Source of the DNA: Desulfonatronospira thiodismutans ASO3-1
GTDB lineage: Bacteria > Desulfobacterota > Desulfovibrionia > Desulfovibrionales > Desulfonatronovibrionaceae
DNA length: 64,000 bases
Direction of reading: 5' to 3'
Assembly: GCF_000174435.1 (NCBI RefSeq)
Contig: NZ_ACJN02000005.1
Span: 47,822-111,821 of the forward strand
Position 1 is the first letter of the stretch, and each line of letters begins with the position of its first letter. This document shows positions 16,716 through 24,962 of this stretch, piece after piece. A model generated the notes under the pieces. It was not told the origin of the DNA. It did no database searches and saw only the letters and a list, made by a program, of their open reading frames with translations. The position numbers were made by a program, and so were the translations under genes.

Positions 16716-17732
16716 TTACAGGCTGTCCAGCCAGTCCAGAGTCTCCTGCTCTTTTTCCCAGTCCAGAAGTTCATCCAGTTTGGGGTCCTGGGTCTGGTTC
16801 TGGGTGTATTCAATGAACTTCTGCTGCAGCTCTCGTTTGCGATTCAGACTCAGCTTGAGATAGACCATGGTGGATTGCAGGTTTTCATGTCCCAGGTGGT
16901 TTTTGATGTCTGTCAGGCTGAAGCCGGTCCCGAGCATGTTGATGGCACATGAATGCCTGAAGCAATGCACCGGATTCAATCCCTGGAATCGGTTTTCTTC
17001 AAACACCAGGCTCAGATATTTCCTGCATAACCGGTAGATGCCGTTTCTGGTAAAGCCTTGCCTGCGCTGATTTAAAAACAGGGTGTTCTGATGCAAGGGT
17101 TTGGGCCTGGGGCGGTATTTCTGGATATACATGGACATGAGCTGGACTGTCTTGGGCCAGAGCTCGATTTGGCGGTAGCGGTTGCCCTTGCCCAGGATGG
17201 CCAGGGTTTTCTTGTGCGGGTCAAAGTAGTCCAGACGTAGCGAGGCTGATTCCTCGGCCCTGGCCCCGGAGTTGTAGAGCAGGTGGATGATGGTATAATC
17301 CCGGAAAGCTCCGCTTTTCTTGAGATTTATACTATCCAGGACCAGCAAAACCTCTTCATGGGTGAGAAAGGCAGCCAGTTTTTTGGGGAAGCGCTTCTGA
17401 GGGATGGAGATAATCCGGTCTGCCAGCAGTTTATGTTCGGGATAGAGAAAACGGATCATTCTGGCCAGGGACTTGAATACCGCCAGTCTGTGGCCTCTGG
17501 TGCGAGCACTGTTATTTCTGTCGCTCTCCAGATGGTCTAAAAAATCCAGGATGAGCTGGGTGCTTAAATGCTCAATCTCCAGGGAGTTGATATCCCGGCC
17601 AAGGGTTTTGGAGGCAAAGGGCAAAAACAGGCTGAAGGTATGGCGGTAGGCCAGGATGGTGTTGGAGCTGACGCCCTTGGTTCTTGGCAGGTACTGATCA
17701 AAGAAGGTATGCAGACAGGAGCCCAGATTCAT
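16716..17732 (-). CDS. RIT tyrosine recombinase, third gene
   Basis: The 338-aa tyrosine recombinase has an N-terminal SAM-like domain (YRHTFSLFLPFASKTLGR) and a catalytic domain with YNSGARAEESASL (Arg), a Lys strand GKGNRYRQIEL, VHCFRHSCAINML (HxxR as HCFR), LGHENLQ and TMVYLKL (Tyr). Its start overlaps the stop of the previous recombinase gene as ATGA (17729-17732), so the trio is one operon. By analogy with other RIT elements all three proteins are needed for movement. The tandem copy of this gene at 22.6-22.8 kb is truncated to its first 55 codons, so this is the only complete third recombinase in the window. Confidence 0.9.
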   Translation of the reverse strand: MNLGSCLHTFFDQYLPRTKGVSSNTILAYRHTFSLFLPFASKTLGRDINSLEIEHLSTQLILDFLDHLESDRNNSARTRGHRLAVFKSLARMIRFLYPEHKLLADRIISIPQKRFPKKLAAFLTHEEVLLVLDSINLKKSGAFRDYTIIHLLYNSGARAEESASLRLDYFDPHKKTLAILGKGNRYRQIELWPKTVQLMSMYIQKYRPRPKPLHQNTLFLNQRRQGFTRNGIYRLCRKYLSLVFEENRFQGLNPVHCFRHSCAINMLGTGFSLTDIKNHLGHENLQSTMVYLKLSLNRKRELQQKFIEYTQNQTQDPKLDELLDWEKEQETLDWLDSL

Positions 17733-18697
17733 ATGTCCTCCAGTCGCGAGATGGCAAAGTCCACAAATCCCTGGCGCTTCTCGGCGTCCATGACCTTGAG
17801 ATACAGGGCGGTGTAGCGGTACTTGCTGTGGCCCATATACGCGGATAGTACTGGCAGAACAGCCTGGGGGTCCCGGCCCCGGTCCCGGGCCGCCTTGAGG
17901 GTGTTGACTGCAAAGGAATGCCTCAGGCTGTGCGGAGTGGGATGGCCAAAGACCATGTTGGCTATAATTCTTCTTGGGGCATGGATTCCCGTTTCCCGCA
18001 CAGCCCTGTGAAAGACGGGATACACCTGATTGGTTCTCAGGGCGTTTTTAAATCCTGGCAGGAGATAAGGGCTTGTGCAGCACAGGGCGTCTCGAAGACT
18101 CAGGAAGTTATCCAGTTCTTTTTGGGCCTCCCAAGGAATGGGAATCAAGCGGTCCTTATGGAACTTGGTCTTTTGGATATAGATAGTGCCTTGCACAGGA
18201 TCAAAATGTTCAAGCCCCAGGTTGAGTGGTTCGGACATGCGCAGCCCGCACCTGGCCTGCAACATTAGAGCTATGTATATGCCCATATCCACCAGGAAGC
18301 ACTTTTCCCTGCTGCGCCGGATCTGACTTTGCACCCCCTGCAGGAGCTGCTCCACCTGCTCCGGGGAGAAAATGAAAGGGATAAAGGCGTTTTCAGTCTT
18401 GGCCGGGAGATCCTGGACCGGATTATGTTCACAGCAGCCTGTCCGGTGCAGATAAGCAAAGAAGTTGCGTGTGGCCTGAATGACATTGTTGACGGTTGCA
18501 GGCGAGCCCTTGATTCCATCACGGAAGCCCAGAAAAAAGGCAGGCGTGAGGTCTTCCCACCCCCGGGCATTATCCCGGACATAATAATCCAGTGCTCTCA
18601 GCTGGTTTGCCAGGCTCTTGTTCACATATCCAAGTTCCTTGCGGTACTGGATAAAATCATTTAGATGTCCGGCCAGAAAGCTCTCAAACTTTTTCAT
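17729..18697 (-). CDS. RIT tyrosine recombinase, second gene
   Basis: A tyrosine recombinase of about 322 aa. Catalytic features are QARCGLRMSEPLNL (Arg), KTKFHKDRLIPI (Lys strand), TPHSLRHSFAVNTL (HxxR), YMGHSKYR and TALYLKVM (Tyr). The start MKKFESFLAGH at 18697 is preferred; an upstream in-frame ATG exists at 18712. It overlaps the first recombinase gene by 14 bp and the third by 4 bp, so translation is coupled. It is repeated, identical as far as I can compare, at 22818-23786. Confidence 0.9.
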   Translation of the reverse strand: MKKFESFLAGHLNDFIQYRKELGYVNKSLANQLRALDYYVRDNARGWEDLTPAFFLGFRDGIKGSPATVNNVIQATRNFFAYLHRTGCCEHNPVQDLPAKTENAFIPFIFSPEQVEQLLQGVQSQIRRSREKCFLVDMGIYIALMLQARCGLRMSEPLNLGLEHFDPVQGTIYIQKTKFHKDRLIPIPWEAQKELDNFLSLRDALCCTSPYLLPGFKNALRTNQVYPVFHRAVRETGIHAPRRIIANMVFGHPTPHSLRHSFAVNTLKAARDRGRDPQAVLPVLSAYMGHSKYRYTALYLKVMDAEKRQGFVDFAISRLEDI

Positions 18698-19868
18698 TGA
18701 ACAATACCTCACGCATCAGTCTGGTGTGTACATGCAGATATCTCTTGCTGGTCTTGATGATGTCATGACCCAGCATCTCTTTGATTTCAAAGATGGACGC
18801 CTCCGCCTGCAACAGGTTCTGGGCATAGGTATGGCGCAGCCAGTAGGCAGATCCTTTGATCCCGGCCCGGCGGAAGCAGGCGCTGATATTCTGGCTCACG
18901 GTCAAAGGAGTGAGTGGTCCGTAAGGTGTCCTGGTATTGCAAAGAAGAAACCTGTGCCCGGGATCCATTGGTCTATTCCAGGCAAGGTATGCGGCCAGAG
19001 CCCTGAGTGCCCCCTGAGGCAGGGGAAGTTTGGCTGGAGAAGAGTTTTTTCTGTCCGGCAGGTATATCAGCTTGTCCCGGAATAAAATGTCATCCAGGGT
19101 CACCCGGCAGATTTCCCCCGGCCGAAGCCCCAGGGAGTAGGCCAGATGGATCATGGCATAAGACCGCAGTCCCCCGGGGCGATCCTTGTCAATGCTTTGA
19201 AACAGGGTCTTTATTTGTTCCAAAGTAAGAAACCTGGGTGGTCTGCTCTGGGCATACACCGGCGGCCCCTGGATCAAAGCGCTCAAATCTTTCTTCAGGA
19301 TTTGTCTTTCCAGGTACAGGTAGCGTAAAAAACCTCTAAGGCCTGATCGTTCATGTATTCTGGTTTCAGGGGCGTATTTCCTGTTTCTTTCGGCCAGAAA
19401 AGCGTCCATATGTAAGACATCCAGGTCCTTAAGCCCCATGTCCTGGTTTTGGAGGTAGTCATTAAGTGCGGATAGAGTCCCCTGGACCCGGTAAATCTGC
19501 TGTTTTCCTACTTGGCGGGTTTGGGTGTAGAATTGGAGATACTCTTCATATACCCGGGGCAACCGGGCTCTTTGGAGCTTGCTCCTGCCTCTGCCTTCAG
19601 GCAAAGCACCCGGCGGCAAGCAGATTATGCCATTCTGGTGCAGGTAGCGCATGAATCCGCGCAGGACAAACCCGGCATACTTAACCTGGACATGGTCCTT
19701 AAATGCCTGCAAGGTATCCCGGGCAAAGGTACGCTCCCAGGGGATGCTATTTAGCACCACAAAGTCCAGCAGCCGGTTTAGAATTTGGCTGTGTTGGGCC
19801 ATTGTCCATGGAGCATACCCGGCATTGTTCATCCATTCCAGGTAGTCCTGGATCTGCCTGTCCAGCAT
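18684..19868 (-). CDS. RIT tyrosine recombinase, first gene
   Basis: The 394-aa tyrosine recombinase shows YSLGLRPGEICRVTL (Arg), a Lys strand near DRKNSSPAKLPL, YWLRHTYAQNLL (the usual first His of HxxR is Tyr), MLGHDIIK and SKRYLHVH (Tyr nucleophile). It begins five bases after the stop of the zinc-finger gene at 19874-20170, so the five genes appear to form one transcription unit. It differs from its tandem copy (23773-24957) mainly in a cluster of changes around residues 98-150 plus one Asn/Asp change near residue 300. The Tyr for His substitution is shared by both copies. Confidence 0.9.
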   Translation of the reverse strand: MLDRQIQDYLEWMNNAGYAPWTMAQHSQILNRLLDFVVLNSIPWERTFARDTLQAFKDHVQVKYAGFVLRGFMRYLHQNGIICLPPGALPEGRGRSKLQRARLPRVYEEYLQFYTQTRQVGKQQIYRVQGTLSALNDYLQNQDMGLKDLDVLHMDAFLAERNRKYAPETRIHERSGLRGFLRYLYLERQILKKDLSALIQGPPVYAQSRPPRFLTLEQIKTLFQSIDKDRPGGLRSYAMIHLAYSLGLRPGEICRVTLDDILFRDKLIYLPDRKNSSPAKLPLPQGALRALAAYLAWNRPMDPGHRFLLCNTRTPYGPLTPLTVSQNISACFRRAGIKGSAYWLRHTYAQNLLQAEASIFEIKEMLGHDIIKTSKRYLHVHTRLMREVLFNEKV

Positions 19869-19873
19869 AACCT

Positions 19874-20170
19874 CTACCTGCCCAGCCTTTGTTCCATGTC
19901 CTGCAAAAACTCCACTGCCTCCCGGAAATTTAAGCCCTTGACCACCATGACCAGGTCAATGGGGTTGAAATTTCTTTCGCAACGAAAACACCTGGCCAGG
20001 TTGGTTCTGGGATTACAGGCGGTCAAAAACTCGGAGCAAAGCGGGCACAGAAAGCGCAAGTATCCGTCCCTGACTTTGGAGGGCATATCCAGGATATGGA
20101 CAATAACGTCATTGACCAAAACCTTGTTTCGCAACCGCTGCAGTTCCTCTCTGGAATATCTTTGGGCCAT
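19874..20170 (-). CDS. CHC2/DnaG-type zinc-finger protein in the RIT operon
   Basis: The 98-aa protein resembles the N-terminal zinc-binding domain of bacterial primase DnaG. It has YLRFLCPLCSEFLTACNP, then ARCFRCERNFNPIDLVM and FREAVEFLQDME. The zinc ligands are two CxxC pairs rather than the classic CHCC order. The ATG at 20170 has GAGGAAAT upstream. It ends five bases before the first recombinase start, so it is probably co-translated. No polymerase domain is attached. It may be a DNA-binding cofactor of the RIT element; that is inference. An identical copy lies at 24963-25259. Confidence 0.8.
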   Translation of the reverse strand: MAQRYSREELQRLRNKVLVNDVIVHILDMPSKVRDGYLRFLCPLCSEFLTACNPRTNLARCFRCERNFNPIDLVMVVKGLNFREAVEFLQDMEQRLGR

Positions 20171-20272
20171 GATTTCCTCCTCGAGATAAGTGTCAGTGAT
20201 TAAGATTTGACTTCCCTATCACCACCCCGGCAGTGGAGGCTATCGAGTCCTACCTTTGCAATCAGGACCAAA

Positions 20273-20698
20273 TCATGCGCAACCCATTGATACTTCTGTG
20301 ATTTTCACGATTTTCGCGTCCATCTTTGCAATCAGCAGATCCTGGACAGAAATCATGGCGTAAGTTCCTGATATGTCACTGTTTTCAGCTGATAACGCGT
20401 CCAGCTTTGCAATTTCGCTGGAAATGGATTCGATGGCCCTCCTGCGCCGGTTTCTATATCGCTGTTTTTCCCGGTTGCTTCGAGTATAGTCAGGGTTGTT
20501 TTCCCTGTAGTTATTCCAGTAGTCAGGGTTCCTGGCACTCCAGCGTTGGTCTGAAGCCCTTTTATTGAGCCTGTAGGCCTGGTCCACCTGCATTTTCTTT
20601 CTTTGCCACCGGCGCTTGCGCGCTCTCTGGCAATCAGGCTTGGAGCAATACTTCTGGTCGGGGTTACGTTTGGTAAGGGGAAAAAGACACCGGCTCAC
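20273..20698 (-). CDS. Cys-rich basic accessory protein of the RIT element
   Basis: The protein is about 141 aa and very basic, with NPDQKYCSKPDCQRARKRRWQRKK, then RNPDYWNNYRENNPDYTRSN and a C-terminal leucine-rich tail. It belongs to the same family as the IS21 accessory protein at 1023-1577. The frame starts at a GTG inside what looks like the zinc knuckle. An upstream ATG (20717) in another frame encodes MSKKRCSEPVSFSPY and would join this frame at RNPDQKYC if one base were removed near 20665-20680. A frameshift is therefore likely, and it is shared by both tandem copies. The C-terminal half appears intact. Confidence 0.55.
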   Translation of the reverse strand: MSRCLFPLTKRNPDQKYCSKPDCQRARKRRWQRKKMQVDQAYRLNKRASDQRWSARNPDYWNNYRENNPDYTRSNREKQRYRNRRRRAIESISSEIAKLDALSAENSDISGTYAMISVQDLLIAKMDAKIVKITEVSMGCA

Positions 20699-20955
20699 TG
20701 CAGCGTTTTTTGGACATACAACCTCCAGGAGCAGTTACTCCAAGAGGTTGTAGTTTTGGAAAGAAGAAAAATGAATGAAAAGAATTCAGGCGGGGTCAAG
20801 AAAAAATCAGGGATCAGTGCTGAGTACTGGAGTCTGACCACTGAACATTCCGGGAACTGCCTCAAGGGCGGGGTATGCGGGGTATATGTCTATACCTGGT
20901 GAGGCGGGGTGGATTAATTCTGTTGAGCCGAAACTTACCTTAGGGCATTCAATCA

Positions 20956-21051
20956 GGGCGGGGTATGCAGGGTATGTTAAAAAAAATACTAAAGGCAGGC
21001 GGGGTATAGCGGGATACTGGCAACATAACTAAACTCGCAACATAATGTCCC
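20956..21051. repeat. 96-bp direct repeat, first copy
   Basis: It starts GGGCGGGGTATGCAGGG and ends CGCAACATAATGTCCC. The second copy at 21216-21311 differs by about one base. It contains the proposed RIT inverted-repeat end. Confidence 0.85.
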
Positions 21052-21215
21052 CTTCTTCTCTCCGCAGATAAAGGTGCAGATAGCTCCGAGGGTAGCATGA
21101 TTTTTGACCAGGGTGTTCCTGACCTGGTCCATCTAGCGGATGGCGGCTCTGGGATTGAAGATATTGGTAAACACCATACCTGGCCAGCAGAAGACACTCT
21201 TGGTAACTACCTCAA

Positions 21216-21311
21216 GGGCGGGGTATGCAGGGTATGTTAAAAAAAATACTAAAGGCAGGCGGAGTATAGCGGGATACTGGCAACATAACTAAACTCGCAA
21301 CATAATGTCCC
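21216..21311. repeat. 96-bp direct repeat, second copy
   Basis: Near-identical to 20956-21051. In the tandem duplicate only one copy remains (26036-26131), consistent with recombination between the two copies removing exactly 260 bp. Confidence 0.85.
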
Positions 21312-21335
21312 TTCCCATTTAGGTTGGCGCTCACA

Positions 21336-21588
21336 ATGGGTAACAAAGGCGCTGAATTGCCCACATCAGGCAATGCATGAAATGGGTAAAAGGTCGCCTT
21401 AATTGCCCAAAGTATACCATGCATGAAATGGGGAAGGTAGATACCGGGGAGTAGGCGATGGGTCGCCCAATTTGTGCATTGCTTGAAATGGGTAAATGAC
21501 GTGCTTAATTGCCCAAAACATGCCATGCATGAAATGGGTAACGAAAGGGCTGAATTGCCCATAACATACCATGCATGAAATGGGGAAT
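21336..21588. repeat. Array of 46-bp REP-like repeats
   Basis: Five degenerate units of about 46 bp (one expanded to 60) each start ATGGGTAA or ATGGGGAA. Each carries the complementary TTGCCCA about 12 bases later and ends CATGCATGAA or similar. TGGGTAA/TTGCCCA can pair, so each unit is a small imperfect palindrome. The array lies immediately 3' of the REP-associated transposase gene, the arrangement expected for a RAYT with its REP family. Confidence 0.8.
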
Positions 21589-21643
21589 GACAAGGACAAG
21601 TTGAAAGCCCAGAATAATCCCAGCTTTTAGCAAAAAGTTGGCC

Positions 21644-22564
21644 TCAGGATTCACCAAGCCGCTTCATAGAATACAAACCCTCCACCCCGCCAACCGGTGT
21701 AAATTTCCTGGTATCCTTGGACCCCAGCAGGTGTTTGACCTGATCAAATACCTCCTGCACAAAGTCCTTCCCGCCAATAACTCCAGAATCAGTAAAATAC
21801 CGGCATCTGTACCTGAAGCGCTCTACTCGGGATATCTTGTAGCCTTTTTTCCTGGCTTTTTCCACAACCTTTTGATCAATGGTCTTGCCTTTGCCGGCGT
21901 CTACTGCTCCGGTCTCGTAAACAAACTGCCTGTACTTGCGGACAATCTCTTTGGGGTCCAGCTCGTTCCATTCCTTGAGCCCGAAATCAATATCCAGCAG
22001 ACCGTCTTTATTACCTGTCTGGGTATGATAACCAAGTGAACTCCAGCGGTAATTCTCCGGTTTCTTAACAATACCGGCACGGATAGGGTTTAAGTCTACA
22101 TAAGCAAGCAGGTTCACCAGAGTACTGCCTTCCTGTACAATCATACTCTTAAACCGGCCACCCCAGAAAAATCCCTTCCGCCTGTGCTTTTTGTTGTAAT
22201 ACCTGGTAAAGTTCTGCTTGATGTCCTTCACATAGGCCCCAAGGCTGCAAAGCCTCTTCTTGACCTCAGCCATCCGGTCAGTAGGCATCTCGACCTTGTC
22301 ACCATAATAGTCCTGCCATCTCTTGATGATGTCTGAGTTGGAAATTTCATCCTCAGGGTGCATCCGGGCTACCAGGTGGAAATGGTTACCCATGACCGCA
22401 AACCCAAGCACGTCAACAAAGTAAAGCCTGCTCAGTCTTTTGATAAGCCCCAGCAGATAATCCTTGTCAGTATCCTTGATGGGCAGGCCGGGCAGGGCAG
22501 TACGGGATATGACATGGTAGACGGTTTGGCGGTCATTACGGATAAAACGGGCTATGCGGGGCAT
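21644..22564 (-). CDS. REP-associated tyrosine transposase (RAYT), copy 1
   Basis: This 306-aa Y1-type HUH transposase (TnpA_REP/IS200-like superfamily) shows VMGNHFHLVARM (HUH motif) and KDIKQNFTRYYNKKHRRKGFFWGGRFKS, where the catalytic Tyr is expected. A conserved VNLLAYVDLNPIRAGI follows. The C-terminal extension (residues about 180-306) holds a YKISRVERFRYRCRYFTDSG segment. GGAGG lies upstream of the ATG at 22564. Such enzymes cut and join single-stranded REP palindromes; a REP-like array lies just after the stop codon. Both this and the second copy (26464-27384) appear intact. Confidence 0.92.
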   Translation of the reverse strand: MPRIARFIRNDRQTVYHVISRTALPGLPIKDTDKDYLLGLIKRLSRLYFVDVLGFAVMGNHFHLVARMHPEDEISNSDIIKRWQDYYGDKVEMPTDRMAEVKKRLCSLGAYVKDIKQNFTRYYNKKHRRKGFFWGGRFKSMIVQEGSTLVNLLAYVDLNPIRAGIVKKPENYRWSSLGYHTQTGNKDGLLDIDFGLKEWNELDPKEIVRKYRQFVYETGAVDAGKGKTIDQKVVEKARKKGYKISRVERFRYRCRYFTDSGVIGGKDFVQEVFDQVKHLLGSKDTRKFTPVGGVEGLYSMKRLGES

Positions 22565-22608
22565 GAATTACCTCCTTTAAGGCTGGTGGTTGAGCTGTTG
22601 AAGCGAAC

Positions 22609-22821
22609 TTATCGGAAAGCTGGTGATATGTCAAGAATCAACCTGTCCCTTAGCTCCCACTCAATCTCCAGGGAGTTGATATCCCGGCCAAGGGTTTTGG
22701 AGGCAAAGGGCAAAAACAGGCTGAAGGTATGGCGGTAGGCCAGGATGGTGTTGGAGCTGACGCCCTTGGTTCTTGGCAGGTACTGATCAAAGAAGGTATG
22801 CAGACAGGAGCCCAGATTCAT
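22609..22821 (-). pseudogene. Junction fusion: truncated third recombinase joined to 106-aa gene tail
   Basis: The first 55 codons of the third RIT recombinase (to INSLEIE) are fused at the duplication junction to the last 15 codons of the 106-aa gene (ELRDRLILDISPAFR), in frame, giving a 70-aa ORF. It still overlaps the second recombinase stop as ATGA. It lacks the catalytic domain and cannot be a recombinase. Whether the peptide is made is unknown. Confidence 0.85.
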
Positions 22822-23786
22822 ATGTCCTCCAGTCGCGAGATGGCAAAGTCCACAAATCCCTGGCGCTTCTCGGCGTCCATGACCTTGAGATACAGGGCGG
22901 TGTAGCGGTACTTGCTGTGGCCCATATACGCGGATAGTACTGGCAGAACAGCCTGGGGGTCCCGGCCCCGGTCCCGGGCCGCCTTGAGGGTGTTGACTGC
23001 AAAGGAATGCCTCAGGCTGTGCGGAGTGGGATGGCCAAAGACCATGTTGGCTATAATTCTTCTTGGGGCATGGATTCCCGTTTCCCGCACAGCCCTGTGA
23101 AAGACGGGATACACCTGATTGGTTCTCAGGGCGTTTTTAAATCCTGGCAGGAGATAAGGGCTTGTGCAGCACAGGGCGTCTCGAAGACTCAGGAAGTTAT
23201 CCAGTTCTTTTTGGGCCTCCCAAGGAATGGGAATCAAGCGGTCCTTATGGAACTTGGTCTTTTGGATATAGATAGTGCCTTGCACAGGATCAAAATGTTC
23301 AAGCCCCAGGTTGAGTGGTTCGGACATGCGCAGCCCGCACCTGGCCTGCAACATTAGAGCTATGTATATGCCCATATCCACCAGGAAGCACTTTTCCCTG
23401 CTGCGCCGGATCTGACTTTGCACCCCCTGCAGGAGCTGCTCCACCTGCTCCGGGGAGAAAATGAAAGGGATAAAGGCGTTTTCAGTCTTGGCCGGGAGAT
23501 CCTGGACCGGATTATGTTCACAGCAGCCTGTCCGGTGCAGATAAGCAAAGAAGTTGCGTGTGGCCTGAATGACATTGTTGACGGTTGCAGGCGAGCCCTT
23601 GATTCCATCACGGAAGCCCAGAAAAAAGGCAGGCGTGAGGTCTTCCCACCCCCGGGCATTATCCCGGACATAATAATCCAGTGCTCTCAGCTGGTTTGCC
23701 AGGCTCTTGTTCACATATCCAAGTTCCTTGCGGTACTGGATAAAATCATTTAGATGTCCGGCCAGAAAGCTCTCAAACTTTTTCAT
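22818..23786 (-). CDS. RIT tyrosine recombinase, second gene, copy 2
   Basis: This copy of the gene at 17729-18697 keeps all catalytic residues (CGLRMSE, HSLRHSF, YMGHSK, ALYL) and an intact frame. Its downstream partner is truncated, so the RIT set here is incomplete. If RIT movement needs three recombinases, this copy cannot act alone, but it could be complemented by copy 1. Confidence 0.9.
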   Translation of the reverse strand: MKKFESFLAGHLNDFIQYRKELGYVNKSLANQLRALDYYVRDNARGWEDLTPAFFLGFRDGIKGSPATVNNVIQATRNFFAYLHRTGCCEHNPVQDLPAKTENAFIPFIFSPEQVEQLLQGVQSQIRRSREKCFLVDMGIYIALMLQARCGLRMSEPLNLGLEHFDPVQGTIYIQKTKFHKDRLIPIPWEAQKELDNFLSLRDALCCTSPYLLPGFKNALRTNQVYPVFHRAVRETGIHAPRRIIANMVFGHPTPHSLRHSFAVNTLKAARDRGRDPQAVLPVLSAYMGHSKYRYTALYLKVMDAEKRQGFVDFAISRLEDI

Positions 23787-24957
23787 TGAACAATACCTCA
23801 CGCATCAGTCTGGTGTGTACATGCAGATATCTCTTGCTGGTCTTGATGATGTCATGACCCAGCATCTCTTTGATTTCAAAGATGGACGCCTCCGCCTGCA
23901 ACAGGTTCTGGGCATAGGTATGGCGCAGCCAGTAGGCAGATCCTTTGATCCCGGCCCGGCGGAAGCAGGCGCTGATATTCTGGCTCACGGTCAAAGGAGT
24001 GAGTGGTCCGTAAGGTGTCCTGGTATTGCAAAGAAGAAACCTGTGCCCGGGATCCATTGGTCTATCCCAGGCAAGGTATGCGGCCAGAGCCCTGAGTGCC
24101 CCCTGAGGCAGGGGAAGTTTGGCTGGAGAAGAGTTTTTTCTGTCCGGCAGGTATATCAGCTTGTCCCGGAATAAAATGTCATCCAGGGTCACCCGGCAGA
24201 TTTCCCCCGGCCGAAGCCCCAGGGAGTAGGCCAGATGGATCATGGCATAAGACCGCAGTCCCCCGGGGCGATCCTTGTCAATGCTTTGAAACAGGGTCTT
24301 TATTTGTTCCAAAGTAAGAAACCTGGGTGGTCTGCTCTGGGCATACACCGGCGGCCCCTGGATCAAAGCGCTCAAATCTTTCTTCAGGATTTGTCTTTCC
24401 AGGTACAGGTAGCGTAAAAAACCTCTAAGGCCTGATCGTTCATGTATTCTGGTTTCAGGGGCGTATTTCCTGTTTCTCTCAGCCAGAAAAGCATCCATAT
24501 GTAAGACATCCAGGTCTTTAAGCTCCATGCCCTGGTTTTGCAGGTAGTCATTAAGTGCGGATAGAGTCCCCCGGACCCGGTAGATCTGAACATGTCCCAC
24601 CTGGCGGGTTTGGGTGTAGAATTGCAGATACTCTTCATAAAGCCTGGGCAGCTGGGCTCTTTGGAGCTTGCTCCTGCCTCTGCCTTCAGGCAAAGCACCC
24701 GGCGGCAAGCAGATTATGCCATTCTGGTGCAGGTAGCGCATGAATCCGCGCAGGACAAACCCGGCATACTTAACCTGGACATGGTCCTTAAATGCCTGCA
24801 AGGTATCCCGGGCAAAGGTACGCTCCCAGGGGATGCTATTTAGCACCACAAAGTCCAGCAGCCGGTTTAGAATTTGGCTGTGTTGGGCCATTGTCCATGG
24901 AGCATACCCGGCATTGTTCATCCATTCCAGGTAGTCCTGGATCTGCCTGTCCAGCAT
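23773..24957 (-). CDS. RIT tyrosine recombinase, first gene, copy 2
   Basis: The 394-aa copy of 18684-19868 has the same catalytic pattern (LGLRPGE, YWLRHTY, MLGHD, SKRYLH). Differences concentrate in a short block (QVGHVQIYRVRGTL and NQGMELKD here against QVGKQQIYRVQGTL and NQDMGLKD in copy 1), while the rest is almost identical. A block of substitutions inside a recent duplication suggests gene conversion from another relative in the genome. The frame is intact. Confidence 0.9.
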   Translation of the reverse strand: MLDRQIQDYLEWMNNAGYAPWTMAQHSQILNRLLDFVVLNSIPWERTFARDTLQAFKDHVQVKYAGFVLRGFMRYLHQNGIICLPPGALPEGRGRSKLQRAQLPRLYEEYLQFYTQTRQVGHVQIYRVRGTLSALNDYLQNQGMELKDLDVLHMDAFLAERNRKYAPETRIHERSGLRGFLRYLYLERQILKKDLSALIQGPPVYAQSRPPRFLTLEQIKTLFQSIDKDRPGGLRSYAMIHLAYSLGLRPGEICRVTLDDILFRDKLIYLPDRKNSSPAKLPLPQGALRALAAYLAWDRPMDPGHRFLLCNTRTPYGPLTPLTVSQNISACFRRAGIKGSAYWLRHTYAQNLLQAEASIFEIKEMLGHDIIKTSKRYLHVHTRLMREVLFNEKV

Positions 24958-24962
24958 AACCT

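Larger units (their letters stand above)
16531..21045 (-). mobile_element. Three-recombinase (RIT-type) element, copy 1
   Basis: Three overlapping tyrosine recombinase genes read in one direction, the hallmark of recombinase-in-trio (RIT) elements, preceded by two zinc-binding accessory genes. The proposed ends are a 14-bp perfect inverted repeat, TTATGTTGCGAGTT at 16531-16544 and AACTCGCAACATAA at 21032-21045. A second TGGCAACATAA motif occurs near each end (16651 and about 21018). The right-end region is itself directly repeated at 21216-21311, so the outer limit is ambiguous. All three recombinases are intact in this copy. Confidence 0.75.
20703..21643. other. Repeat-rich region between RIT and RAYT genes
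   Basis: No supported gene. It holds two direct copies of a 96-bp repeat (20956-21051 and 21216-21311), a 164-bp spacer with an open reading frame fragment of unknown origin, and the 46-bp REP-like array (21336-21588). The region is duplicated downstream at 25792-26463 with a 260-bp deletion between the 96-bp repeats. Confidence 0.6.
17571..22659. repeat. Tandem duplication, unit 1 (5089 bp)
   Basis: The segment from inside the third recombinase gene to inside the 106-aa gene is repeated directly at 22660-27478. Feature offsets are 5089 bp on the RIT side and 4820 bp on the RAYT side. The difference is explained by a 260-bp deletion between 96-bp repeats and a 9-bp deletion near 20875. No long homology is seen at the junction, so the event looks illegitimate. 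Confidence 0.93.

Noticed and set aside
21212..21562. Minus-strand ORF with repeated FHAWY/LGN-like segments over the 46-bp array
   Set aside because: The peptide repeats simply reflect the DNA repeats, one unit changes length by a non-multiple of the period, and no start signal is seen.
21336..21588. CRISPR array
   Set aside because: Units are contiguous 46-bp degenerate palindromes without unique spacers, and no cas gene is present.
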